This document shows, piece after piece, positions 10,007 to 19,022 of a stretch of DNA of 64,000 nt (positions within the stretch are counted from its first letter, which is position 1; each line of letters begins with the position of its first letter). This DNA comes from Sphingobacteriales bacterium 16-39-50. GTDB taxonomy: Bacteria; Bacteroidota; Bacteroidia; Sphingobacteriales; Sphingobacteriaceae. The DNA is taken from NCBI GenBank assembly GCA_002257025.1, contig NCHA01000007.1, positions 62,001 to 126,000 of the forward strand, given 5' to 3'. A program made the translations under genes and the position numbers. The notes under the pieces are model-generated. The model was given only the letters and a program-made list of their open reading frames with translations. It was not told the origin of the DNA and did not search any database.

Positions 10007-11218
10007 ATGAAGCGCAGGGAAATTCTCAAAACCTTAACCATGTTGCCGCTTGCAGGCGCAATAGGGAATTCAGGTTCATTGGTGACTCCTGCCCAGGCAG
10101 CACCTGCATCAAAGCGCGATTTGTTTAAGGAGTTTGGGATACGAACTTTCATAAATGCCTCGGGGTATTTTACCAGTCTTAGCGGATCACTGATGCAACC
10201 TGATGCAGCTGATGCAATACGTGAAACTGCAACTTCTTTTTGCAGACTTGAAGAGGTGCAGGATAAAGTGGGAGAAAGGATTGCCAGTCTGTTACATGCT
10301 GAGTCGGCCATGGTCACCGCTGGTGCATTTTCTGCCCTGATGCTTGGAATGGCGGGAGTACTTAGTGGAACCGACCAAAAGAAGGTTTCTCAAATCCCCA
10401 GACTTGAGGGCTCAGGAATGAAGACTGAAGTGATCCTGCAGAAGGCTCATAATGATGGTTATGCTCATGCCCTGACCAATTGTGGTGTGAAATTGATCAC
10501 TATTGAAACAGTAGAAGACTTGGAGAAGGCAATCAGCGAAAAGACTGCCATGATGTATTTTATAAATTATCAGTCTTCTCTGGGTAAAATACAGCATAAA
10601 GAATGGCTTGAGCTTGCCAGAAAGCACCGTATACCAACCATGATCGATATGGCTGCTGATCTTCCACCCAAGGAAAATTTATGGAAGTTTCATGATATGG
10701 GTTTTGATCTGGTTTGTGTTTCAGGAGGTAAATTTATGCGGGGGCCTCAAAGCACCGGAATCCTGAGCGGAAAGAAAGAACTTATTGCTGCGGCCAGAAT
10801 GAGTGCCCCTCCACGAGGATCAAATATTGGCCGTGGAATGAAGGTGAATAAAGAAGAAATATTTGGTTTATATATAGCTTTGGAACATTTTATCAATACA
10901 GATCAGGAAAAGGAATGGAAAATGCTGGAGGACAGAATAGCTGTCATTTCGAAAGAAGCTGCATCTGTTCCCGGAGTAAAGGCCGAATTGATTCCTCTGC
11001 CATTGATTAATCGTATTCCTACCCTGAATATTTCATGGGATAAATCAAAGATAAAACTGGAAAATCTGGCTGCAGTCCTGAGGAATGGGAATCCGTCTAT
11101 AGAGGTTATGGGCGGTCCGGGTGGAAGCATTAATGTAACATCCCATATGCTGAAAAAGGATGAGGTAAAAATTGTAGCATCAAGAATAAGGGAGGAGCTT
11201 TTCAAATCATTGATTTAG
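10007..11218 (+). CDS. Tat-exported SelA/DgaE-like PLP-dependent enzyme (copy 1)
   Basis: Fold-type I PLP enzyme of 403 residues related to selenocysteine synthase SelA and D-glucosaminate-6-phosphate ammonia-lyase DgaE. The Schiff-base Lys is K242 in VSGGKFMRGPQSTGIL, and the cofactor Asp lies in TMIDMAADLPP. The N-terminus carries a twin-arginine signal (MKRREILKTL, hydrophobic stretch, AQAA), so it is predicted to fold with PLP in the cytoplasm and then be exported. It starts 23 bp after the amidohydrolase. Related lyases remove ammonia from 2-amino acids or amino-sugar acids; that activity here is inferred. An exported PLP enzyme is uncommon. Confidence 0.9.
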   Translation: MKRREILKTLTMLPLAGAIGNSGSLVTPAQAAPASKRDLFKEFGIRTFINASGYFTSLSGSLMQPDAADAIRETATSFCRLEEVQDKVGERIASLLHAESAMVTAGAFSALMLGMAGVLSGTDQKKVSQIPRLEGSGMKTEVILQKAHNDGYAHALTNCGVKLITIETVEDLEKAISEKTAMMYFINYQSSLGKIQHKEWLELARKHRIPTMIDMAADLPPKENLWKFHDMGFDLVCVSGGKFMRGPQSTGILSGKKELIAAARMSAPPRGSNIGRGMKVNKEEIFGLYIALEHFINTDQEKEWKMLEDRIAVISKEAASVPGVKAELIPLPLINRIPTLNISWDKSKIKLENLAAVLRNGNPSIEVMGGPGGSINVTSHMLKKDEVKIVASRIREELFKSLI

Positions 11219-11351
11219 GAACTAGTTCCCAAAAACAGCTTTTCTAATTTTTGTTTTTCGTAAACAGAGCCTTAAACTTTATAAATATTGAATTTTATAA
11301 TCCTTCCTCTAATCAGGAATGATAAATAATTAATAATAAATAATCTCAATA

Positions 11352-12572
11352 ATGAAACGCAGAGAAATTTTAAAATCCCTCACCCTGCTTCCGCTGGCTG
11401 GTGGGATCACAGCGACAGCTGCACCACTGAATAACATGCTTTCTGCTCCAGCAGCGGGCCGTGACCTGTTCAAAGAGCTGGGTATCCGAACTTTTATAAA
11501 CGCCGCAGGCAATTATACAGTTATGTCGGGTTGCCTTATGCCACCTGAAGTTATGGAAGCAATTAATGGAGCATCAAAGAAATTTGCACTTGTTGATGAT
11601 GTGCAGGAGAAGGTGGGTGAACGGATTGCACAAATGTGCCATGCCGAAGCCGCATTGGTATCTGCAGGTTGCTGGTCGGCATTGATGCTGGGTATGGCAG
11701 GTGTACTGACAGGAATGGATTCAAAGAGAGTTAGTCAGGTTCCAAATCTTGCAGGAACCGGAATGAAATCGGAAGTGATTCTTCAAAAGAGTCATTCGAT
11801 GGGTTATGATCATGCCCTGACCCAGGCTGGAGTAAAGCTGATCAAAGTCGAAACCCGGGCAGAAGTTGAGGCTGCAATCAATGAGAATACGGCTATGCTT
11901 TGGTTTTTGAACCGAGAAGTTCATGTAGGTCAGATCAAGCATGCAGAATGGCTTGAATTAGGTAAAAAGTATAATCTTCCAACAATGATTGATATTGCTG
12001 CAGACGTACCACCTGTTGAAAACCTTTGGAAGTTCAATGATATGGGCTTTGATCTGGTTGTAATTTCGGGAGGCAAGGCAATGCGCGGTCCGCAGAGTGC
12101 TGGAATTTTAATGGGTAAGAAGAAGTATGTTGATGCGGCTCGTCTGAGCAATAACCCAAGAGGTGGTATTGGTCGCGGACAAAAGGTAAATAAGGAAGAA
12201 GTATTTGGCATGTATGCTGCTCTGGAACGTTTTATCAACCTGGATCATAAAAAGGAATGGGAAATGTGGGAAAGAAAAATTGCCTACATAGCGGGTGTTA
12301 TTAAGTCTATTCCGGGTGTTACAACAGGAACCCATATTCCGGCGACAGAAGATAATAAAATGCCTACTCTTAAAGTTACCTGGGACCCTAATAAAATTAA
12401 GCTAACGAATGTTGAAATGGGAGAACGTCTTCGCAAGGGAAACCCTTCCGTAGAGGTAATTTCCTGGGAAGCACCTAATACCCTCCGTTGCGGCATGCAT
12501 GTTCTTGAAGCAGGAGAAGAAAGAATTGTGGCAAGTCGTTTAAAGGAAGAACTATTGAAGGCTTCAGTATAA
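11352..12572 (+). CDS. Tat-exported SelA/DgaE-like PLP-dependent enzyme (copy 2)
   Basis: Second paralogue, 406 residues, with the same layout: twin-arginine signal (MKRREILKSL, about 1-35), the FKELGIRTFINAAG block that opens the mature enzyme, and PLP Lys K242 in ISGGKAMRGPQSAGIL. It shares the TMIDIAAD cofactor region with its neighbours. It is followed 25 bp later by the second amidohydrolase, so it mirrors the pair at 8730-11218 in reversed order. The C-terminal region differs most between copies (here a Cys, RCGMHV, replaces the NVTSHM segment of copy 1), which suggests different substrate preferences. Confidence 0.9.
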   Translation: MKRREILKSLTLLPLAGGITATAAPLNNMLSAPAAGRDLFKELGIRTFINAAGNYTVMSGCLMPPEVMEAINGASKKFALVDDVQEKVGERIAQMCHAEAALVSAGCWSALMLGMAGVLTGMDSKRVSQVPNLAGTGMKSEVILQKSHSMGYDHALTQAGVKLIKVETRAEVEAAINENTAMLWFLNREVHVGQIKHAEWLELGKKYNLPTMIDIAADVPPVENLWKFNDMGFDLVVISGGKAMRGPQSAGILMGKKKYVDAARLSNNPRGGIGRGQKVNKEEVFGMYAALERFINLDHKKEWEMWERKIAYIAGVIKSIPGVTTGTHIPATEDNKMPTLKVTWDPNKIKLTNVEMGERLRKGNPSVEVISWEAPNTLRCGMHVLEAGEERIVASRLKEELLKASV

Positions 12573-12597
12573 ATCAAAAAATCAAAAATCAATAAAA

Positions 12598-13851
12598 ATG
12601 CAAAAACGTTATTTCTTATTAGCAGCGCTATATTTACTCACTAGTTTTTCAGTTCAGGCACAGACTTATCAAACCTTGCTGAAAGGCGGGCATCTTATCG
12701 ATGCAAAAAACAACATTAACAAAGTAATGGATGTGGCCATTCAGGATGGTAAAATCGCAGCAGTTGCCGCCAATATAGATCCTAAAATGGCGAAACAGGT
12801 GATTGATATCACCGGAAAATATGTAACCCCCGGATTGATCGATATTCACGGACACGTTTTTGCGGGTACTGATCCTGATGGTCAACTTGAAAATGGATTT
12901 TCATCACTCCCTGCTGACGGATTTACCTTCCGGGTGGGTGTAACAACAATCGTTGATTGTGGTGATTCAGGAGCTGAGACTTTTGAACTATTCAAGAAAA
13001 ATGTTATTGACAAATCCCAAACCCGTGTTCTCGCATTTTTAAATATTTCCAGAAAGGGAATGTATGGCAGTGAATTCTCTCTGGAGCAGCAAAATAATAG
13101 TTTTTTTGATCCAGTGCTGGCCGCAGATGTAGCCAAACATTACAGTGAATATATTGTAGGATTTAAGGTAGCACACTATCACAAATCTGATTGGGTTGCC
13201 GTAGACAGAACAGTTGAAGCAGGAAAACTTGCCAATAAGCCAATTATGGTTGATTTTGGAGGAGCGATCCCGAGATTATCCCTAGAAGAACTTTTCCTTA
13301 GAAAAATGCGTCCGGGTGATATTTTTACACATACTTACGGACAAATAATCAAAACAAAGGAGACTATTGTAGATCTTGAAACAAAGAAATTATATCCGCA
13401 TGTCCTCGAAGCAAGGAAAAGAGGAATCATTTTTGACGTAGGTCATGGTGGTGGAAGTTTTACTTTTTCACAAGCTATACCAGCAACTCAGCAGGGATTC
13501 TTCCCGGAAACAATCAGTACAGACTTGCACACCGGTAGCATGAACTCTGCTATGAAGGATCAATTGAATGTGATGTCTAAATTTATGGCTCTTAATATGC
13601 CTTTGGCAGATGTAGTTAAAGCCAGTACCTGGTCTGCAGCAAAAGCAATTAACCATGAAGAGTTGGGGCATCTTTCAGTTGGAGCAATTGCCGACATTAC
13701 TGTATTGAATCTTCGGGAAGGTAAATTTGGATTCTATGATGTTGCCAGGTTCAAAAAAGAAGGAAAAAATTTACTTGAATGCGAAATGACCATTAAAGAT
13801 GGAAAGATCATGTATGACCTGAATGCATTGTCTTTTCCAATGGCTAAATAA
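12598..13851 (+). CDS. Exported amidohydrolase / deacetylase-like metallohydrolase (copy 2)
   Basis: Paralogue of the enzyme at 8730, with the same length (417 residues) and ligand set: DIHGHVF (HxH), FKVAHYH Lys, IFTHTYG His, and TDLHTG Asp/His. A Sec signal peptide is clear (LTSFSVQAQ cleavage region, about residue 21). Copies 1 and 2 differ most in the loop after the second strand (about residues 95-150), which in the family shapes the acyl-group pocket. Likely job: periplasmic deacylation of an N-acyl compound, feeding the neighbouring PLP enzymes. Copy 2 sits directly before the two RidA genes. Confidence 0.9.
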   Translation: MQKRYFLLAALYLLTSFSVQAQTYQTLLKGGHLIDAKNNINKVMDVAIQDGKIAAVAANIDPKMAKQVIDITGKYVTPGLIDIHGHVFAGTDPDGQLENGFSSLPADGFTFRVGVTTIVDCGDSGAETFELFKKNVIDKSQTRVLAFLNISRKGMYGSEFSLEQQNNSFFDPVLAADVAKHYSEYIVGFKVAHYHKSDWVAVDRTVEAGKLANKPIMVDFGGAIPRLSLEELFLRKMRPGDIFTHTYGQIIKTKETIVDLETKKLYPHVLEARKRGIIFDVGHGGGSFTFSQAIPATQQGFFPETISTDLHTGSMNSAMKDQLNVMSKFMALNMPLADVVKASTWSAAKAINHEELGHLSVGAIADITVLNLREGKFGFYDVARFKKEGKNLLECEMTIKDGKIMYDLNALSFPMAK

Positions 13852-13911
13852 GCCCAGCCACTTGTACAATTGAAAATTTAATCTTTTATAAATAATATAT
13901 TTTTATACAAC

Positions 13912-14457
13912 ATGAAAAAACAAATCACATTTATACTTTTTATACTGTTGGCAAGTGTTCTTGTTTTCAACTCTGTTAAAGCTCAATCTGTTGCTAAAGA
14001 TCCTGAAACCAGGATCAAAGAACTGGGGATAAAGTTAAGGACTCCAGGCCCACCTTCAGCGAATTTTTTGGGAGCAGTCAGAGTTGGAAATCTGGTATTT
14101 CTTTCGGGACAGGGTCCACTGAAGGAAGATGGAAAATTTATGATTGGGAAAGTTGGTAAAGAGTTCAACTTCGAAGAGGCAAAATATGCTGCCCGTTTAA
14201 CAGGAATAAGCTTATTGGAATCATTAAAAGCTGAAGTAGGTAATCTGAATAATGTGAAGCGGATTGTAAAGGTTTTGGGTATGGTGAATGCAGTACCGGA
14301 ATTCGATAATCACTCTCAGGTAATCAACGGATTTTCTGACCTGATGGTTGAAGTATTTGGTGAAAATGGTAAACATGCGCGCTCAGCGATAGGATTGGGG
14401 TCATTACCGAGAAATATTCCGGTTGAGATTGAGATGATCGTTGAAATGAAAGACTGA
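13912..14457 (+). CDS. Exported RidA/YjgF-family protein (copy 1)
   Basis: RidA proteins hydrolyse reactive enamine/imine intermediates released by PLP enzymes to keto acids plus ammonia. This 181-residue protein belongs to the longer YjgF_endoribonuc-type branch (opening ETRIKELGIKL, VFLSGQGPL, ending VEIEMIVE). The conserved carboxylate-binding Arg is R157 in HARSAIGLGSLP. Unlike ordinary cytosolic RidA it starts with a Sec signal peptide (MKKQITFILFILLAS to VKAQ, about 1-25). Together with the exported PLP enzymes on both sides, this implies enamine chemistry in the periplasm. Confidence 0.92.
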   Translation: MKKQITFILFILLASVLVFNSVKAQSVAKDPETRIKELGIKLRTPGPPSANFLGAVRVGNLVFLSGQGPLKEDGKFMIGKVGKEFNFEEAKYAARLTGISLLESLKAEVGNLNNVKRIVKVLGMVNAVPEFDNHSQVINGFSDLMVEVFGENGKHARSAIGLGSLPRNIPVEIEMIVEMKD

Positions 14458-14483
14458 TTTTTCTTTAGCATAAATATGATCAC

Positions 14484-15032
14484 TTGAAAAAACAAATCAC
14501 ATTTATTCTTCTATTGTTATTAGTAGGTGTTTTCGGAATAAATTCTGTTAAGGCACAAGCTTTGGTAGCAGATCCTGAAACAAGAATCCATGAACTTGGT
14601 ATCAAGTTAAGGACTCGTGGAGGGAGTTCATCCGGGAGTTTTATTGGAGCTGTTAGGGTGGGTAATTTGGTATATCTTTCGGGTCAGGGTCCATTAATTG
14701 AGAATGGTAAATATATAATTGGTAAAGTTGGTAAGGATCTCAATTTTGAGGAAGCCAAAAATGCTGCCCGTTTAACAGGTATTAGTATGTTGGAAGCCCT
14801 GAAAGCCAATGTTGGTAATCTGAATAATGTGAAGCGAATTGTAAAAGTTTTGGGTATGGTGAATGCTGTTCCTGAATTTGATGAGCACTCTCAGGTGATC
14901 AATGGATTTTCTGATCTGATGGTTGAGGTGTTTGGAGAGAATGGCAAACATGCACGTTCAGCGATTGGACTGGGATCATTACCCAGAAATATCCCGGTAG
15001 AGGTTGAGATGATTGTAGAAATGAAGGATTGA
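14484..15032 (+). CDS. Exported RidA/YjgF-family protein (copy 2, tandem duplicate)
   Basis: Near-identical tandem copy of the preceding gene, 182 residues, with the same signal peptide type (ending SVKAQ) and Arg R158 in HARSAIG. The start is TTG at 14484, where copy 1 uses ATG in the same sequence context (following bases AAAAAACAAATCACATTTAT are shared), so translation may be weaker. Differences cluster just after the signal peptide (RTRGGSSSGSF against RTPGPPSANF). Copy number of two beside three PLP enzymes may reflect dose or hetero-oligomers. Confidence 0.92.
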   Translation: MKKQITFILLLLLVGVFGINSVKAQALVADPETRIHELGIKLRTRGGSSSGSFIGAVRVGNLVYLSGQGPLIENGKYIIGKVGKDLNFEEAKNAARLTGISMLEALKANVGNLNNVKRIVKVLGMVNAVPEFDEHSQVINGFSDLMVEVFGENGKHARSAIGLGSLPRNIPVEVEMIVEMKD

Positions 15033-15059
15033 TTTTTAATATTTAAAAAAATTATAAAT

Positions 15060-16295
15060 ATGAAACGTAGAGACGTTATTAAATTTTTATCAGCTGCTCC
15101 ATTGGCAGGTGGAATAATTGGAAACGGTTTAACAGTGCAGTCAGCATCTGCCGAAGAAGCGACCACTGCAATTGCGGGGCGGGACCTTTTTAAAGAACTC
15201 GGACTTAAAACATTTATAAATGCCTCATGCGTTTGTACAACTTTGACCGCTTCTTTGATGCCGCCTGAAGTTACCCAGGCAATTGCTAAAGGTGCTGAAG
15301 AATTTGTATTGCTAAATGATGTTCTGGATAAAGTTGGCGCTAAAATAGCTGAGCTTTGTCATGCCGAGGCTGCTACAGTTACCGCCGGTTGCTGGTCGGC
15401 ATTGGTGCAGGGACTTGCGGGTGCAATGACTGGCATGGACCGTAAAAAAGTGATGCAACTTCCTAATGTAGATGGTATGAAGTATGAGGTGATCCTTCAA
15501 AAGGCCCATGCTAATGGATACCATCAGGCATTGACCAATACAGGGGCGAAGCTTATAATCGTGGAAACTTTGGAAGAAGTTGAAGCAGCAATCAATGAAA
15601 AGACCGCAATGCTTTGGTTTTTGAACAGGGAATTAAACAAAGGTAAATTGAACTATGAGCAATGGCTTGCTCTGGGTAAAAAGCATAATATTCCAACCAT
15701 GATTGATATTGCTTCTGATGCACATCCGGTGGAAAATCTCTGGAAGTTCAATGATATGGGTTTCGATATGGTTGCTATTTCAGGTGGTAAGGCAATGAGA
15801 GGACCACAAAGTACAGGTATACTCATGGGCAAAAAAGATCTGATAGCAGCATCACGATTAAGTGCACCACCAAATAGCGGAATCTGCCGTGGACATAAAG
15901 TGAATAAGGAAGAAATCCTTGCGATGTATGTTGCATTGGAAAGACATATTAAAATGGATCATGAAAAGGAATGGAAAATGTGGGAAGCCAGTATGGCAGT
16001 TGTTGTGAATACCATTAAAAATATAAATGGAGTAAAAACCGAAGTTTTTATTCCTGAGATTGCCAATTATACACCAACCTTACACCTTTCATGGGATGAT
16101 ACTAAAATTAAAATGACCGGCAGGCAGCTGAAAGAGCGCTTGTGGAACGGTAATCCGGGTATTGAAGTTATGGGTGGAGGAACAATGGGGGGTAAAAGAG
16201 ATGGAATTGAACTTTCTGTATGGCAATTAAAACCAGGTCAGGAGAAAATCGTTGCTAACAGAGTTAAAGAAGAGTTATTAAAAGCATCTGTTTAA
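15060..16295 (+). CDS. Tat-exported SelA/DgaE-like PLP-dependent enzyme (copy 3)
   Basis: Third paralogue, 411 residues. It has a Tat signal (MKRRDVIKFL, SASAEEA region, about 1-33), the FKELGLKTFINAS opening block, and PLP Lys K244 in ISGGKAMRGPQSTGIL. The cofactor-pocket segment reads TMIDIASDAHP where the others have ADLPP or ADVPP, a possible substrate-site change. It follows the RidA pair by 27 bp and precedes a membrane carrier. Ammonia-lyase-like chemistry is inferred from the SelA/DgaE relationship; SelA itself is excluded because there is no selenocysteine context and the enzyme is exported. Confidence 0.9.
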   Translation: MKRRDVIKFLSAAPLAGGIIGNGLTVQSASAEEATTAIAGRDLFKELGLKTFINASCVCTTLTASLMPPEVTQAIAKGAEEFVLLNDVLDKVGAKIAELCHAEAATVTAGCWSALVQGLAGAMTGMDRKKVMQLPNVDGMKYEVILQKAHANGYHQALTNTGAKLIIVETLEEVEAAINEKTAMLWFLNRELNKGKLNYEQWLALGKKHNIPTMIDIASDAHPVENLWKFNDMGFDMVAISGGKAMRGPQSTGILMGKKDLIAASRLSAPPNSGICRGHKVNKEEILAMYVALERHIKMDHEKEWKMWEASMAVVVNTIKNINGVKTEVFIPEIANYTPTLHLSWDDTKIKMTGRQLKERLWNGNPGIEVMGGGTMGGKRDGIELSVWQLKPGQEKIVANRVKEELLKASV

Positions 16296-16329
16296 TTTTT
16301 TTTAATCAAGTTTTATCTTATCCGATACG

Positions 16330-17439
16330 ATGAATAAGGGTGCGTTTTCTAAACTCTTGATGGGGATTTCAATAGTTAGTTTGTTGATTTCTCTATATAT
16401 GGCTTCTAATGGCAATATTGCAGAGGCAGGGCCATTTGTTATTGCTTTTTTATTATTACTTGCGATTAGTTTCAGAGGTTTTCCTGTACTTCGCGGACTA
16501 ACATTTACTACTACTATCCTTTCAGTAGTTGCAACTTCATTGTACTATCCGCAGTATTTCAAAGAATATAACGGATTTGAGTTCGCCACCCTAATTACCC
16601 CTCTGATCCAGATAATCATGTTTGGTATGGGATGTTCGATGGGCCTGAAAGATTTTATAGCCCTGGCAAAATCTCCTAAATCAGTTATTGTTGGTGTAAT
16701 AAGCCAGTACACGATCATGCCTCTGCTTGGTTTTGCTCTTGCTAGTTTTACTGACTTTCCTGCTGAAATCTCAGCTGGAATCATCCTGCTGGGTTGTGCC
16801 CCAACATCTGTTACTGCAAGCGTAATGTGTTATCTGGCAAAAGCAAATGTGGTACTCGCAATTACGATTACAGCGATTACAACATTGCTCGCACCTTTCC
16901 TTATTCCATTGTTGATGAAAGTACTCGCGGGTGGATTCATTGAAATAAATGTTATGGAAATGATGTGGGGCATAGTCAAAATGGTATTTATACCTATTGG
17001 CGCCGGACTTATTTTCAATAAATTCCTGCATGGGAAGGCGAAATGGCTGGATGATTCGATGCCTCTGGTTTCTATGATTGGTGTTGCATTTATTGTTGCG
17101 ATAATTATGGCTGCAGGAAGGGATAGTATCCTGAATATTGGACTTGAACTGATCATCGTAGTTTTCCTCATGATTCTCTTTGGATTTTTCTTCGGCTATT
17201 GGCTGGCAAGACTTTTCAAATTATCTGAATTTGATTGCCGTACAATATCAATTACCACGGGCACTCAGAATGCCGGACTTGTTTCAGGGATTGCAAAAGT
17301 TATGGGGAAGATTGCAACGGTAGGACTTGCAACAGCGGTTTGCGGGCCGATTATGGGTTTTTCATCATCTATTCTGGCCTCATACTGGAACAGTAATCCC
17401 CCTAAAGAGGAGGCTTCAGCCGGAATGGCAGAAGCTTAA
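16330..17439 (+). CDS. BASS/SBF-type sodium-coupled organic-anion symporter
   Basis: Integral membrane carrier of 369 residues in the bile acid:sodium symporter family (PF01758 type), with about ten hydrophobic segments. The crossover motifs of the family are visible: GCAPTSVTASVMCYLAKAN in the first half and TGTQNAGL in the second. Bacterial members carry organic acids such as pantoate or 2-keto acids rather than bile acids. Its position between periplasmic enzymes and a signal-less hydrolase makes it the best candidate for carrying the periplasmic product across the inner membrane; the substrate is inferred only from context. Confidence 0.88.
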   Translation: MNKGAFSKLLMGISIVSLLISLYMASNGNIAEAGPFVIAFLLLLAISFRGFPVLRGLTFTTTILSVVATSLYYPQYFKEYNGFEFATLITPLIQIIMFGMGCSMGLKDFIALAKSPKSVIVGVISQYTIMPLLGFALASFTDFPAEISAGIILLGCAPTSVTASVMCYLAKANVVLAITITAITTLLAPFLIPLLMKVLAGGFIEINVMEMMWGIVKMVFIPIGAGLIFNKFLHGKAKWLDDSMPLVSMIGVAFIVAIIMAAGRDSILNIGLELIIVVFLMILFGFFFGYWLARLFKLSEFDCRTISITTGTQNAGLVSGIAKVMGKIATVGLATAVCGPIMGFSSSILASYWNSNPPKEEASAGMAEA

Positions 17440-17479
17440 ATCCTGAATTTTTGAATTTTTAATATTAGAATACAATATC

Positions 17480-18949
17480 ATGTCTTTTAGAATAGCCCTA
17501 ATGGGTATCTACCACGAGTCAAATACTTTTGTTCCCCAGGCTACAACTACTGCCGACTTCAGGAACGGAAAATATTTAACTGGTGAAGCGATCAGGAAAG
17601 AGTATCAAACCGCCCATAATGAAGTAGGTGGGATGCTGGAAGTAATGGACAAGGAAGGAATGGAAGTTATTCCGATTCTGTTCGCATCTGCAACGCCCGG
17701 TGGTGCTCTTTCTGCAAATACGTACAATGGACTGCTGAAAAACATGATGGATGAACTCGACAAAGTTCTGCCTGTTGATGCATGCCTTGTTATCCCTCAT
17801 GGTGCCGGAGTTTCGGAAGAGTTTCCGGATATGGACGGACATTGGTTAAGCCTGTTAAGAAAAAAGGTTGGTGATTCAGTTCCTATTTTCGGAACTCTTG
17901 ATTTACATGCAAACGTCAGTCCTCTGATGGTATCTTCCACTAATGCTTTAGTGGCATATAAGGAGAATCCGCATATTGATATGAGACAGCGGGGTGTTGA
18001 AGCAGCGAATTTGCTGGTAGATTATTTAAAGGGAAAGACAAATCCGGTTCAGGTTTTGGTCCAGGTTCCTCTTGCTATCAGTATTGAGCAACAGTTAACA
18101 GCAAATGAACCTTGTAAAAGTCTTTATGCTTATGCAAATGAATTAAGCAGGGACCCTGAGATTTTATCCCTCAGTATTCAGCACGGTTTTCCTTACGCTG
18201 ATGTGGAAGAAATGGGGACCTCAATAATTGTGGTAGCCAATGGGAACAGGGAGAAAGCACTTGAGATTGGCAAGAAACTGGAGACTTATATTCTTGATAG
18301 AAGGGAAAGTTTTGTAGGAGTTAAAAACGATATTCAATCTTCTTTGGAGATGATTGATAAAAGTGAGAAACCGGTTTTGTTACTCGATATGGGTGATAAC
18401 GTAGGCGGAGGTGGTCCTGCAAATAATTGCTGCATTTTGGAAGCCTTCGAAGAAAGTAAAAAGTACAAATATTTTGTTTGTATTTATGACCCTGAAGCGG
18501 TTCGAATGGCAGGAAACCATCAGCCGGGAGAGTGGTTTGAGCTGATTATAGTTGGTACTGGGAATGATGGAATAAGAACCTACAGGCTTAAAGTAAAATT
18601 ACTTAGGGTAACAAATGGTGAATTCCAGGAAAGCAATCCAAGGCATGGCGGACAGATCAATTTTAATATGGGTAAAACAGCCGTAGTTGCCACTGAGCAG
18701 GGAAGTCAAATCATGCTGACCACACTAAGAGTAATGCCCTTCAGTTTACAGCAATTAATTTCTCAAGGGGTTCAACCTTCTGATTTTGATGCAATAGTTG
18801 CTAAAGGGGTGAATGCTCCGATTGCGGCCTATGCACCGGTTTGTCCGACAGTTATTCAGGTAAATACTCCAGGAGTGACCCAGGCGGATATGACCCTGTT
18901 TAAATTTGAACACAGGAGAAAACCTTTGTTTCCTTTTGAAAATAATTAA
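17480..18949 (+). CDS. M81 family metallohydrolase (MlrC-like)
   Basis: Zinc metallohydrolase of 489 residues related to microcystinase MlrC. Family motifs: IYHESNTF near the start, PHGAG (about 110), GTLDLHANV (about 139-147; Asp and His are zinc ligands in MlrC), ENPHID (about 161-166) and GDNVGGGGPAN at the opening of the C-terminal domain. There is no signal peptide, so it should act in the cytoplasm, probably on what the preceding carrier brings in. Most M81 members outside microcystin degraders have no known substrate; microcystin breakdown should not be assumed. Confidence 0.9.
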   Translation: MSFRIALMGIYHESNTFVPQATTTADFRNGKYLTGEAIRKEYQTAHNEVGGMLEVMDKEGMEVIPILFASATPGGALSANTYNGLLKNMMDELDKVLPVDACLVIPHGAGVSEEFPDMDGHWLSLLRKKVGDSVPIFGTLDLHANVSPLMVSSTNALVAYKENPHIDMRQRGVEAANLLVDYLKGKTNPVQVLVQVPLAISIEQQLTANEPCKSLYAYANELSRDPEILSLSIQHGFPYADVEEMGTSIIVVANGNREKALEIGKKLETYILDRRESFVGVKNDIQSSLEMIDKSEKPVLLLDMGDNVGGGGPANNCCILEAFEESKKYKYFVCIYDPEAVRMAGNHQPGEWFELIIVGTGNDGIRTYRLKVKLLRVTNGEFQESNPRHGGQINFNMGKTAVVATEQGSQIMLTTLRVMPFSLQQLISQGVQPSDFDAIVAKGVNAPIAAYAPVCPTVIQVNTPGVTQADMTLFKFEHRRKPLFPFENN

Positions 18950-18980
18950 CATACAAGATAATATTTTAATAAATAATTAA

Positions 18981-19004
18981 ATTCTTTCTCATTTGAGAAA
19001 GAAT
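18981..19004. other. Perfect inverted repeat between mlrC-like and ggt-like genes
   Basis: ATTCTTTCTC and its exact complement are separated by ATTT (10-bp arms, 4-nt loop). It lacks a long T-run on the plus strand, so it is either a weak terminator, an mRNA stability stem or an operator. I cannot decide from sequence. Confidence 0.5.
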
Positions 19005-19022
19005 AATTTAAACTGATTTATA

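Noticed and set aside
10412..13671. Several antisense frames of 60-100 codons over the amidohydrolase and PLP genes
   Set aside because: They mirror the codon structure of strongly supported sense genes and show no domain of their own.
10007..16295. selA (selenocysteine synthase)
   Set aside because: Three exported paralogues with no selB, selD or tRNA-Sec context.
17480..18949. Microcystin degradation locus (because of MlrC similarity)
   Set aside because: No mlrA, mlrB or mlrD-type genes are present; M81 proteins are widespread and mostly of unknown substrate.
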